Of a DNA stretch of 64,000 bases, positions 34,117 through 42,547 are shown piece by piece. Origin of the DNA: an uncultured Alphaproteobacteria bacterium (GTDB taxonomy: Bacteria > Pseudomonadota > Alphaproteobacteria > Paracaedibacterales > CAIULA01); assembly GCA_903899945.1 (NCBI GenBank), contig CAIULA010000022.1, forward strand, positions 1 to 64,000. The letters are read 5' to 3'. The position numbers were made by a program, and so were the translations under genes. A model generated the notes under the pieces. It did not search any database and had not been told where the DNA came from. It saw nothing but the letters and a program-made list of their open reading frames with translations. How positions within the stretch are numbered: the first letter of the stretch is position 1; each line of letters opens with the position of its first letter.

Positions 34117-34195
34117 CTGGATTGCCGTTTCGCTTACTGCTTCTTGCAATGATGATCAGAAATAAGGTCATCGCGAGCGGAGCGCGGCGATCCAG
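34117..34195. repeat. Imperfect long palindromic element
   Basis: CTGGATTGCCG at the left end pairs with CGGCGATCCAG at the right end, and the arms continue imperfectly (GCTTACTGC.. with ..GCGAGCGGAGC). Palindromes of this wording are scattered in intergenic DNA of many Rickettsiales and relatives. It lies between the 2TM gene and lspA. Confidence 0.6.
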
Positions 34196-34234
34196 AAAAT
34201 CAATATCTTTACTTTCTTTGCATAGGTTTTTTTG

Positions 34235-34729
34235 ATGTCAATTCGTCATAAGGCTTTGAGGTTTTCTTTTGCTATTCTGATAATCTTTTTGGATCAATTA
34301 AGCAAGGTTGCTATCTTATATCACCTTTCCTTTAAGGACGTTATTACTGTAACCAGTTTTTTTAATTTGACTCTCACATTTAATAGGGGGGTTAGTTTTG
34401 GTTTCTTCCCAGCAGATACTCTTTGGGGAAAGCTTGTTCTTGTTTTAATTGCTGTTTCTTTTGTTGTTTGGCTTGTGTTTTGCTTATTGAAAGCAGAAGA
34501 GTTATTCAATCAAATAGGATACAGCCTTATTATAGGTGGGGCGTTGGGAAACCTTGTTGACCGTTTGCAATATGGGGCCGTTGTCGATTTTCTTCAATTT
34601 CACTTGTATAATCACTTTTTTCCAGTCTTTAATATAGCAGATAGCGCGATTACCGTCGGTGTTATATTGATTTTCTTGCAACAAGCATGGCATGTTGGGA
34701 AAAAGAAAAAAGGTCAAGGCATAATATGA
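34235..34729 (+). CDS. lspA: Lipoprotein signal peptidase
   Basis: About 164 residues, starting at ATG 34235 (the adjacent in-frame TTG is less likely). It has four membrane spans. The conserved DQLSKVAI, NRGVSFGFF, GGALGNLVDRLQYGAVVDF and the second catalytic Asp in FNIADSAITVG are all intact. It cleaves the signal peptide of diacylglyceryl prolipoproteins. The next gene, itself a lipoprotein, overlaps it by ATGA. Confidence 0.97.
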   Translation: MSIRHKALRFSFAILIIFLDQLSKVAILYHLSFKDVITVTSFFNLTLTFNRGVSFGFFPADTLWGKLVLVLIAVSFVVWLVFCLLKAEELFNQIGYSLIIGGALGNLVDRLQYGAVVDFLQFHLYNHFFPVFNIADSAITVGVILIFLQQAWHVGKKKKGQGII

Positions 34730-35241
34730 ATAAGAATCGTTTAAATAGAATCGGTGTTTTTTTTGGGCTTGGAGTTGCTTCAATGACTTTAAGCGGGTGC
34801 GATAGTTTTCGTAATACCTTTGGACTCGATCATTATCAGCCTGATGAATTTAAGGTTTCAGAAAATCCTCCTTTAAGCATACCAAAGGATTATAAATTAC
34901 GTCCTCCGGCAGGGAGTGGTAATGGATCTGAAAGCGTTGCATCTGCACCTTCCGGAGCACAGGCTCAAAATCTATTATTAGGCTCTTCAGGTTCTCCGGT
35001 TGCGTCTGCTTCAAAAAACCAAGGTGAGCAAAATTTGCTTGCAATGGTTTCTAGCCAACAGCAGGCGGTACCTGATATTCGAGAAACAGTTAATCGTGAA
35101 GCAGCTGTTTCCACAAATCTTTCTGATTCTTTGATTCAAAAAATTATGAGCTGGAAAGAAGAGGCGGCGCGTAACATTTCTTCTATTAATGGAGAGTCTA
35201 CATCAACCGCATCAGCAAATAGTCAAGCAAATCATCAATGA
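34726..35241 (+). CDS. DUF3035-type outer-envelope lipoprotein
   Basis: 171 residues from ATG 34726, which overlaps the lspA stop; an in-frame upstream ATG inside lspA is rejected because it would bury the signal peptide. The lipobox is MTLSGC, and the conserved motif NPPLSIPKDYKLRPP follows. The rest is Gln/Ser/Ala-rich. In alphaproteobacteria DUF3035 lipoproteins recur between lspA and M16 peptidase genes, as here. Role in the envelope unproven; some are linked to outer-membrane assembly. Confidence 0.85.
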   Translation: MNKNRLNRIGVFFGLGVASMTLSGCDSFRNTFGLDHYQPDEFKVSENPPLSIPKDYKLRPPAGSGNGSESVASAPSGAQAQNLLLGSSGSPVASASKNQGEQNLLAMVSSQQQAVPDIRETVNREAAVSTNLSDSLIQKIMSWKEEAARNISSINGESTSTASANSQANHQ

Positions 35242-36635
35242 ATAAAAGACTGATCTTTTTGACATGTGTATCCGGTATTGCTTTAGCAATTTTTGCAGGA
35301 TTGAGCATCAAAAAACGATATCAATCGACGTCAGATATTCCCTTAACACAAGCGCAGGATTCTATGACAACATCTCCCCTTCCGCTCCAAGAGTTAAAAA
35401 CCTCTTTAGGGAATGCTATTTGGTTTGTTCCAACTGAAATTCCTGTGATTAGCATTAACATTACGTTTCGTCATTCAGGTGACAAAAATTGTCCCTCTGA
35501 ATTTCCTGGTCTAACGGACTTGGTTGCGGCTTTACTAGACGAGGGGGCCGGCCCTTATGACAGCCAGGGCTTTAAAAAAGCTTTATTAGAAAAAAATATT
35601 AACCTTTCTATTTCTTCTAACAGAGATAACTTTACTATTGCATTTCGGACTGTAAAGGAAAATTTGAAAGCAGCGCTTGATTTGATTCAGGCAATGTTAA
35701 CGGCTCCCCTCTTTGCAGAAGAGGATATGAGGCGTGTAAAGGAGCAAATCACAGCTAGTTTGCAGCAGTCTTTGCATATGCCTCAGCCTATAGCCAGAGA
35801 AACTTTACAGAAAAATGTCTATGGCGAAAATCATCCTTACTATAAGAGCATAAAGGATCGACTTAGAGTTCTTCCTAGTATATCTGGTGATCAACTTAAA
35901 AATTATATGAAAAAAGCTTTCACGCAATCGAACTTAGAAGTCATTGTTTGTGGGGCGGCTTCGGAAGATGAGATCGTAAAGGAAATAGAAGGTACATTTA
36001 AGGTTTTGCCAAAAGGAGAACTGCTCTCAAGGCCGGAACCTCTTCCTTTGCAGAATTTAGGAAAAACTTATTCGGTGTCAATGGATATTCCACAGACGCT
36101 TATTTATTTCGTTCAATCGGGTATCCCTCGTTTAGATCCTGATATTTATGCACTTTTGGTTGGTATGCGAATTTTGGGTAGTGGGGATTTTGAGTCTCGT
36201 TTGTGGCAGCAGATCCGTGAAAAGCGAGGCTTGGCTTATTTTTGTAGTGCTGATATTGCAACCAGTGCTCTTGCTAATGTTATCATGGGAGCTACAGCCA
36301 CTAAGACTGAAAGTGTTGATGAGGTTATTGGTTTAATTAAGGAAGAATGGAAAAAAATTCTTGATAAAGGAATTACTCCGGAAGAGCTTGATTTTCACAA
36401 AAAGAACATAACAGGGTCTTATCCTTTATCTTTTGGTTCAACCCTTAGCATTGTTGGAACGCTTGCTAGTTATAGAAATGATAACTTCCCCATCGATTAT
36501 ATTAAAACACGTAATTCTAATTTTGAGAAATTAACAGTTGATGATGTTAACAAATCGCTTCGGAAAGTTTTAAATCCTGACCTTTTAACATTTATCATTG
36601 TGGGTCGATTAGCGCTTAAAACGGGAATAAAATGA
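35238..36635 (+). CDS. M16 peptidase-fold protein, inactive subunit
   Basis: 465 residues. It begins with a membrane anchor (LIFLTCVSGIALAIFAGLSI). The M16 fold is clear (ISINITFRHSGDK, QIREKRGLAYFCSADIATSA), but the zinc motif HxxEH is missing; the equivalent segment reads LTDLVAALLDEG. Such subunits pair with an active M16 partner, as in mitochondrial processing peptidase and bacterial M16B heterodimers. It overlaps the lipoprotein gene upstream and the active partner downstream by four bases each. Confidence 0.92.
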   Translation: MNKRLIFLTCVSGIALAIFAGLSIKKRYQSTSDIPLTQAQDSMTTSPLPLQELKTSLGNAIWFVPTEIPVISINITFRHSGDKNCPSEFPGLTDLVAALLDEGAGPYDSQGFKKALLEKNINLSISSNRDNFTIAFRTVKENLKAALDLIQAMLTAPLFAEEDMRRVKEQITASLQQSLHMPQPIARETLQKNVYGENHPYYKSIKDRLRVLPSISGDQLKNYMKKAFTQSNLEVIVCGAASEDEIVKEIEGTFKVLPKGELLSRPEPLPLQNLGKTYSVSMDIPQTLIYFVQSGIPRLDPDIYALLVGMRILGSGDFESRLWQQIREKRGLAYFCSADIATSALANVIMGATATKTESVDEVIGLIKEEWKKILDKGITPEELDFHKKNITGSYPLSFGSTLSIVGTLASYRNDNFPIDYIKTRNSNFEKLTVDDVNKSLRKVLNPDLLTFIIVGRLALKTGIK

Positions 36636-37957
36636 AAAATATTTTCCGTCTCAGTTTTTTATTGTTAATTCTATTTATGGGGCAAAGTATGGCCGGTATA
36701 TTTAATCCACAAGTACAAACTTTGCCAAATGGTTTAAAGGTTATTGTTGTTCCAAATGACATGGCGCCCATTGTTAATGTTGGTGTTCTTTATATGGTTG
36801 GTACTGCAGATGATCCGCCAAATCTGGTCGGGATTTCTCATTTTTTAGAACACATGATGTTTAAAGGAACGAACACCGTACCAACATCTGAGTTTAAAAA
36901 AACAATTTTGACATATGGTGGCAGCACAAACGCATCAACTAGCTTCGACTATACACTTTATAACACAGAGATCGCTAAAGAACATTTAGAGCTCATTTTA
37001 AAATTTGAAGCGGATCGCATGGTTAACCTTGCTTTTACTGAGGCTGAAGTGAAGTCAGAAAAAGATGTAGTTTGGGAAGAAAGGCGTATGCGTTTTGACA
37101 ATCACCCCTTTGGCCAAGCCTATGAAGTTTTACTAAGAGCGCTGAGTTGGTATCACCCCTATGGAGTGCCTCCTATTGGTTATCCTGCTCATATTCAAAA
37201 CTACAGCTATGAAGCCGTGCGCAATCATTACAATACATGGTACGCGCCCAATAATGCGGTTTTAATTGTTGCTGGAAAAACCACGCTTGCTGAGGTTATG
37301 AAGCTTGCGGAAAAGCATTTTGGTTCTTTGCCCTCAAAGAAAATCCCGTTAAGGGCTAGAACGCCAGAGCCTTCTCACCTTGGGATTACTCAACATATTG
37401 AGCAAAAAAATCCTAGAAATTCTTTGATTTTATTAAATTGTTATTATCAGTCTCCTGGTCATAAAGGAGAGGGAAAAGAGCATTATTATCCATTGATTGT
37501 TCTCTCTCAAATTTTAGGCGGCAATAGTACGACAGAGTTTTATAAGGTTCTTGTCGAAGAAAAGAAACTAGCAATTGCTGTAGGGTCTAGCTATGAAGGG
37601 GACAGCTTTGACCCTCGTCCTTTTAGTATAGCGGCAACACTTGCCCCACATATGGATGTTGCCACTTTTAAAAAAGAACTGGCGATAACGCTTCAAAACA
37701 TAACGGAAAAGGGTGTTAGTGAAGAAGAGCTTAGGAAGGCGAAGAGAGATCTTTTGGCTCAGCTAGCTTTCATCAGAGATGGTAACGGTAGCACTTTGAA
37801 TGTCTTTACCGGCCTTGCCTGCGATTTCACCGTTGAAGAAATCGAAAAATGGGGCGATTATATTCAATCCGTAACTTTGGAGCAAGTCCACGCGGCAGCA
37901 AAGCTTGTTTTAGGTGCATCCCCGATTGTGACAATGGATTTATATCCTGAGAAGTGA
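36632..37957 (+). CDS. M16 zinc peptidase, active subunit
   Basis: 441 residues with a signal peptide (SFLLLILFMGQSMAG). The zinc motif HFLEH sits in GISHFLEHMMFKGT, and the distal Glu ligand in EAEVKSEKDVVWEERR. It cleaves oligopeptides in the periplasm. Together with the inactive partner it forms the heterodimer typical of this alphaproteobacterial locus (lspA, DUF3035, two M16 genes). Confidence 0.94.
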   Translation: MKNIFRLSFLLLILFMGQSMAGIFNPQVQTLPNGLKVIVVPNDMAPIVNVGVLYMVGTADDPPNLVGISHFLEHMMFKGTNTVPTSEFKKTILTYGGSTNASTSFDYTLYNTEIAKEHLELILKFEADRMVNLAFTEAEVKSEKDVVWEERRMRFDNHPFGQAYEVLLRALSWYHPYGVPPIGYPAHIQNYSYEAVRNHYNTWYAPNNAVLIVAGKTTLAEVMKLAEKHFGSLPSKKIPLRARTPEPSHLGITQHIEQKNPRNSLILLNCYYQSPGHKGEGKEHYYPLIVLSQILGGNSTTEFYKVLVEEKKLAIAVGSSYEGDSFDPRPFSIAATLAPHMDVATFKKELAITLQNITEKGVSEEELRKAKRDLLAQLAFIRDGNGSTLNVFTGLACDFTVEEIEKWGDYIQSVTLEQVHAAAKLVLGASPIVTMDLYPEK

Positions 37958-38107
37958 TTCTTTAAACGTCCTAAACTCTGGCTGAAGATAAGTAAAAAAA
38001 TACTTCCGCATACTATTATGTTAATACGTTAATTTTCTCAAGAAACTTTTTAACAGAAAAATGCTGTGCTAATGTAATAAATATTAAGGCATAGATAGGT
38101 ATTTCCT

Positions 38108-39064
38108 TTGTCACTGCAAACCAAAATCACAGCATCTTCTATGTCGAAAGCATTAGAAGAAGTCAAAACTGTTCTTGGCCAAGATGCAATTATTGTTGCA
38201 ACTGAGGAAAGAGACGGGCAGATTACGTTGACTGCAATACCAAAAGAAAATTCCAAGCCTTTTTCTGCATCACCAGAGGAGTCTTCAGAGTTTTTATATC
38301 CTGATGCTTTAGCGGCGATTAAGGCAGTTTGTGATATTTGTGATGCTCATCAACTGGGGCATACCTTTTGCGATCAATGGTTAAAAGAGTTGTCTCGTGA
38401 TTTTTCTGTTATGCCTGTTGGGATCACACGGTCTTTGGCTGCAATTGTTCCTTTTTGCCCATCTTGGCTTGAGGAGGTTTCAACCAAACAGCCTATTATT
38501 CTTGTGGGTCCACCTGGTTCTGGCAAAACCGTTATGCTTGCAAAAATTGCAGCTGTTTTATTATCTCAAAAAAGAAAGATTAAAGTTTTAACCCTAGATA
38601 CTGTTAAGGCCGGAGGAGCCATGCAGCTTCAGTCTTATTTAGAAGCGATGAATCAAAAGCTTTTGATAGGCGAGGCCCATTTAAAAGCTGTTCTTGAAAG
38701 CTGTGACTCTTTGGAAAATGATGAAGTTGTTTTAATTGATACGCCCGGCATTAATATTATGAATGAAGAGGATCAAAATTTTCTTTACCGTTTTTCCCAT
38801 CAGGTTAATTCACCTTTAACTTTAGTTTTGGCAGCTGATATGAATCCTATGGATGCTGAAGAAATTGCTAAGAATTTTTACTTTTTTAATACTCGGTACT
38901 TGATTACCACCAGAATGGATGTGACGAAACGCTATGGCGGTTTTTTAAGTGCAGCAAAGGCTTGCAGCCTTCAAGTCATCGCCTATAGCAACACCCCCAC
39001 CATCGGTGAGGGTTTGCATTCCTTGACGGTAGATCAGATGATTGGGTACTTAAGGCCTGTTTAA
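38108..39064 (+). CDS. flhF: FlhF-like SRP-family GTPase
   Basis: 318 residues. The short N-terminal part MSKALEEVKTVLGQDAIIVA is FlhF-like, and the NG domain has Walker A GPPGSGKTVMLAKIA, TLDTVKAGGAMQLQSY, LIDTPG and TTRMDVTKRYGG. FlhF places the polar flagellum. The frame opens with TTG at 38108 and no good ribosome binding site precedes it; an ATG at 38141 would cut into the conserved start, so TTG is kept with caution. No flagellar genes are nearby. It may be an orphan, or the rest of the flagellar set lies elsewhere. The specialised N-terminus makes a second Ffh or FtsY unlikely. Confidence 0.8.
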   Translation: MSLQTKITASSMSKALEEVKTVLGQDAIIVATEERDGQITLTAIPKENSKPFSASPEESSEFLYPDALAAIKAVCDICDAHQLGHTFCDQWLKELSRDFSVMPVGITRSLAAIVPFCPSWLEEVSTKQPIILVGPPGSGKTVMLAKIAAVLLSQKRKIKVLTLDTVKAGGAMQLQSYLEAMNQKLLIGEAHLKAVLESCDSLENDEVVLIDTPGINIMNEEDQNFLYRFSHQVNSPLTLVLAADMNPMDAEEIAKNFYFFNTRYLITTRMDVTKRYGGFLSAAKACSLQVIAYSNTPTIGEGLHSLTVDQMIGYLRPV

Positions 39065-39129
39065 GTTTTATCCTCCTAATACCAAATGAATAAATTCATG
39101 GTGTTCTTTGTCATTGGTTTTATGCGTAT

Positions 39130-40305
39130 CTAAACAGGAGGGATTCTATTATTTCTTTCTAGAATTTCTTGAATTCGTTTGTATTCTTCGTCAGAGTGAT
39201 GTTCTTTTGGGCTGCATGCATCGTGAAGCTCAAGGAGAGTATCATTAATTTTTCGAAATTCATCATATTTTAAGTAATCTTTTTGGAAAAGGCGGTAATG
39301 TATATTAATTTCAGCAAGGGCATGTTCAGGATCAGTCAAATGACAAGGTTTCATGTTTAGTCCTGTGCCCCAGGAATTGGACAAATCGTCTTTTATTTGG
39401 TAATCAGGTAAAGCTTGACCTGAACTACTTACCATAATTCCTAAATCCTCAACAAACGATCTTGGTTCATTACTGTTTTGTAGTTTAGGTTTTTGAACAT
39501 AGGGAATGTAGTACTGAGTTCCACCGCCTACCAAGTACTCAAATAGTTGATCTGGATTTTTCTTTAAATTTTCCGCAGATCGTACTAGAACGTCTGAGTC
39601 ATTAGGTTCAGTTAACCGCGGGAAAATATGTGAAGGCAAAGACCTAAAAGATTGATCTGATGGAGTTGCAACTTTCGGGGCTACAAGGCCATAATGACAT
39701 ACCCAATCAAGTTCTTTATCAATACCTACAACCGCAACTCCGGTATAAGCATGCCAAACGTTTAAAGTAGCCAATCTTCTTCGATTGCAAGATAAAATAG
39801 GATTAAGTATGGCCTCAACAGCAGGGGAAAACCACCTTAAAGGAAAAGGCATATTCTTGGATGCAAAGTCGAGAACTACATTATGTGGATAAAGCGCAAC
39901 TAAAATTTTTCTTGTTTCAGTTTTTCCATCTATTGGGATTTTATGCCCATTTGCAAAACTATGTTTGAGGCTTGAATTTGAGTTAGAAGGATAAGGGTCC
40001 TCTCCAAATCTTAAAGGTAATAAAGGCTTTCCTGCTTTCAATTTCATTCTTTCAAACAATTCATTATCAAATTTACTATATGCAGAATCTCCAAAGGTTA
40101 ATTTATATCCATCATATCCAAGATGATTTAATCTTCTGTCAGATAAGAGTTTTACATGAGCTTGTGAATAGGCTGGAGGTATTAATCTTCGTGAGCTGTA
40201 AATTACCTCCTTAAAAAGTTCCCCCAAGTGAAGGCTCTGAGCTGAATTGCCGGGGGAATTAGTAATAAAAAAATAAATAATAATCATACAAAAAGATTTT
40301 TTCAT
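39130..40305 (-). CDS. Exported protein of unknown function
   Basis: About 391 residues. The frame opens at 40332, but ATG 40305 has AAAGGAAA before it and starts a proper signal peptide (MKKSFCMIIIYFFITNS, cleavage near GNSA). No domain is recognised. There are folded-looking stretches (LATLNVWHAYTGVAVVGIDK, VGGGTQYYIPYV) and a highly charged helical C-terminus (HHSDEEYKRIQEILERNN). It follows another exported orphan by five bases, so the two are an operon and may function together at the envelope or host interface. Confidence 0.65.
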   Translation of the reverse strand: MKKSFCMIIIYFFITNSPGNSAQSLHLGELFKEVIYSSRRLIPPAYSQAHVKLLSDRRLNHLGYDGYKLTFGDSAYSKFDNELFERMKLKAGKPLLPLRFGEDPYPSNSNSSLKHSFANGHKIPIDGKTETRKILVALYPHNVVLDFASKNMPFPLRWFSPAVEAILNPILSCNRRRLATLNVWHAYTGVAVVGIDKELDWVCHYGLVAPKVATPSDQSFRSLPSHIFPRLTEPNDSDVLVRSAENLKKNPDQLFEYLVGGGTQYYIPYVQKPKLQNSNEPRSFVEDLGIMVSSSGQALPDYQIKDDLSNSWGTGLNMKPCHLTDPEHALAEINIHYRLFQKDYLKYDEFRKINDTLLELHDACSPKEHHSDEEYKRIQEILERNNRIPPV

Positions 40306-40309
40306 GAAG

Positions 40310-40978
40310 CTATTTCCTTTTAACGAGCTCAATCATCGCTTCTACTCTGCTACTGTACGGGGCATCTGAAATTCCGACTTCCTTCTCAAAGTCTCTAACA
40401 ACTTTTGTAAACTTCTTTATTGGACGTTCTAATGAGGTCAAATCTTTTCCCAAGCTAATCAAATCCGTTAATTTCCAGGTCCAGGAGCTGATAAATACGT
40501 CAAGATCTCGGGAGTATCCTATGTCTTTATACCCTTTTAGATTCTTTATCGTATTGCACACTTTGGTTCCCATAAAAGCAAGACCTGAATCAACAGCGCA
40601 GATTTCTGTGTTCCCATTGTTTAAGAATGCTTCTATAGCTTCATCTAGTGGTAGGTCAAAAAAATCCCTACCATCATGCGCCGAAACTGAAAAAGTTCTG
40701 CGGGTATCTAAACTTTTTCTTGATACTTTGTGAAAATCAACAACAGGGTCAGATACTTTTGAAAAGTATCGCTTAGCAGTATGAGCTGGGAGATTGTGCG
40801 CAGGGACGGGAGGTTGAAAAGTCGAAAGAGGGGCCAATTGTCTAAAAGAACTCATCGCACGTCTGGCTGCCGGAACACCAAACTCAGCCAGTTCTTTCAC
40901 CACAGTACCAGCTGCGTATCCTGTTGATTGTAAACTTAAGCACAATAAGGGAATTCCCAATAATATTTTTTTAAACAT
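40310..40978 (-). CDS. Exported protein of unknown function
   Basis: 222 residues. GGAGG precedes the ATG. Signal peptide MFKKILLGIPLLCLSLQS with cleavage after GYAA. The mature part is soluble and basic at the start (AARRAMSSFRQLAP) and helical at the end (KFTKVVRDFEKEVG). Two Cys (EICAV, KVCNT) could form a disulphide. No family is recognised. It is the first gene of a two-gene unit; upstream lies the regulatory region shared with the LuxR-NTPase gene, including a CCGTAA-N3-TTACGG palindrome. Confidence 0.62.
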   Translation of the reverse strand: MFKKILLGIPLLCLSLQSTGYAAGTVVKELAEFGVPAARRAMSSFRQLAPLSTFQPPVPAHNLPAHTAKRYFSKVSDPVVDFHKVSRKSLDTRRTFSVSAHDGRDFFDLPLDEAIEAFLNNGNTEICAVDSGLAFMGTKVCNTIKNLKGYKDIGYSRDLDVFISSWTWKLTDLISLGKDLTSLERPIKKFTKVVRDFEKEVGISDAPYSSRVEAMIELVKRK

Positions 40979-41296
40979 TTTAGCCTCCTAATTTTATATA
41001 TTCGTGATCGTGGAGCTTTTCTCTGCTCAACGTTATTTTAGATAACTAACATCCAGACAATGGATGTCCTGACTTATTCAACAAGCCATATGATACTCCG
41101 TAATTTTTACGGATCCTATACGGAATAACACGCAGTTTGATGCGTAAATTTACTATGCGATTTAGGCCCTCCCTAGATTTGATGCGTAAGTAACCTAAAA
41201 CTCCTCAAAGTAGAAAACAGATCCTCTTTTATAGTTCTATTTTATAGAAAAATGTGTGAAAAAAATGATAATCCGAATGCATAATGAAAAGTAAGT
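40979..41296. promoter_or_regulatory. 318-base divergent regulatory region
   Basis: It contains ACATCCA-GACAA-TGGATGT (41049-41067), the perfect operator CCGTAA-TTT-TTACGG (41098-41112, with outer T and A extending the symmetry), and two direct repeats of TTTGATGCGTAA (41136-41147 and 41178-41189) 42 bases apart. The operator lies about 120 bases before the minus-strand exported-protein gene and 185 before the plus-strand regulator. Several GCGTAA and TACGGA half-sites between may extend the array. Confidence 0.55.
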
Positions 41297-42508
41297 ATGG
41301 GAAATAAAACAGCGTTTGCTCGAGTCGCTGATAGGCCTTATTTAATTGAGGTGAACGGTCTGTATTTTACACAGAGAGAGGTTGAAATCATTTCTCATTT
41401 GATGGGAGGGAAGAGCATAAAAACCATAGCGAATTCTTTAAATCTCTCTCCTAGAACAGTTGAGGTTTATTTAAATAAAATTAAATCTAAAGTTAACAAG
41501 ACATCACGTGATGGTATCATTGATTTTATAGAAAAATCTGGAAGACTATTGGATTTTAAGCAATATTACTTAACGAACATGAAAGGGTACGAGAACTCTT
41601 CAATCATTCGAGAAAATAGTGAGCTACAGGAAAAAATTGAACCACCTGAGGACAAAAATCTTTCCAGCTTTGCTAAGAGAAAATACGTATTTGCTGTTTT
41701 AGCAATTAGTTTTTTATTGTCGAGTTCAATCTACTTTTCTGTATCTCTTGATAAATCAATCGATTCGATGCTTTTCTATCAGAAAAAACCTTTTATCCGA
41801 CCAGAACTAGCGGTTCCTTCTAAAAAGGTTTTGCTAGAAAGATCTGAATTAATGACTCAGATAAAAAAGAAATTAAAGGGAAATGAAGGAATTCAAAAAA
41901 TTGCTTTGGTTGGAAGCGTTGGTGCAGGGAAAACAGTCTTAGCTCGTCAATTTGTAAAGACTCAAAAGGCTTCTATTATTTGGGAAATAAATGCTGAAAC
42001 AAAGGAAACTCTGATCAGATCGTTTTTTGATTTTGCATATATGTTGGCTGAAAAAGAAAATAAAACTAAAGAAATCGAATTTATTGAAAATCTAGGGAGT
42101 CATGAAGAAAAAAAGATTCATCTTTTAGCACTCATACAAGAATATTTGAAAAACTGTCCGAATTGGCTTTTGATTTATGATGATGTAGATGACATTTCAG
42201 GGATTTATGCCTATTTGCCAAACGATTCCAAAGTTTGGGGAATTGGTAAAGTTATTATTACAACGAAAAATGAAAATATTAAAAACTCAATATATCTAAA
42301 ACCAGATCAAATCATTCATATTACAGAACTGAATAACGCAGATGCGCTGATGCTTTTTTCTAAAGTTCTTTATAATATAAAAAGCAATAAACTATCATCG
42401 ACTCAAAAAGAAAAACTTCTAAGCCTTTTAAAAGATGTTCCTTTTTTTCCTCTAGATATATCTATGCGTGCTCATCATTTGAAGAATATGTATTTATCTA
42501 GAAAATAA
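41297..42508 (+). CDS. LuxR-type HTH, membrane segment and NB-ARC-like NTPase fusion
   Basis: 403 residues. Residues about 20-80 are a LuxR/GerE helix-turn-helix (FTQREVEIISHLMGGKSIKT, then NSLNLSPRTVEVYLNKIKSK), closely like that of the regulator at 20.4 kb. Residues about 130-150 are a hydrophobic span (YVFAVLAISFLLSSSIYFSV). Residues about 195-400 are a STAND/NB-ARC NTPase: Walker A GSVGAGKT (206-213), Walker B LLIYDD (292-297), VIITTKN (319-325) and VPFFPLD like the GLPL motif. It ends there, with no TPR or WD sensor repeats. In most LuxR-STAND (MalT-type) proteins the HTH is C-terminal and there is no membrane span. A perfect operator palindrome lies upstream. Confidence 0.82.
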   Translation: MGNKTAFARVADRPYLIEVNGLYFTQREVEIISHLMGGKSIKTIANSLNLSPRTVEVYLNKIKSKVNKTSRDGIIDFIEKSGRLLDFKQYYLTNMKGYENSSIIRENSELQEKIEPPEDKNLSSFAKRKYVFAVLAISFLLSSSIYFSVSLDKSIDSMLFYQKKPFIRPELAVPSKKVLLERSELMTQIKKKLKGNEGIQKIALVGSVGAGKTVLARQFVKTQKASIIWEINAETKETLIRSFFDFAYMLAEKENKTKEIEFIENLGSHEEKKIHLLALIQEYLKNCPNWLLIYDDVDDISGIYAYLPNDSKVWGIGKVIITTKNENIKNSIYLKPDQIIHITELNNADALMLFSKVLYNIKSNKLSSTQKEKLLSLLKDVPFFPLDISMRAHHLKNMYLSRK

Positions 42509-42547
42509 ATAACTTTTGGTTTTTTATAATTATGCAAATAATTTTAA

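Noticed and set aside
34117-34195. Possible small RNA gene
   Set aside because: The wording matches common intergenic palindromes of related bacteria, so it is listed as a repeat.
35238-36635. Loss of HxxEH in the first M16 protein as a broken gene
   Set aside because: Inactive M16 partners paired with an active one are normal for this locus; the frame is intact and coupled.
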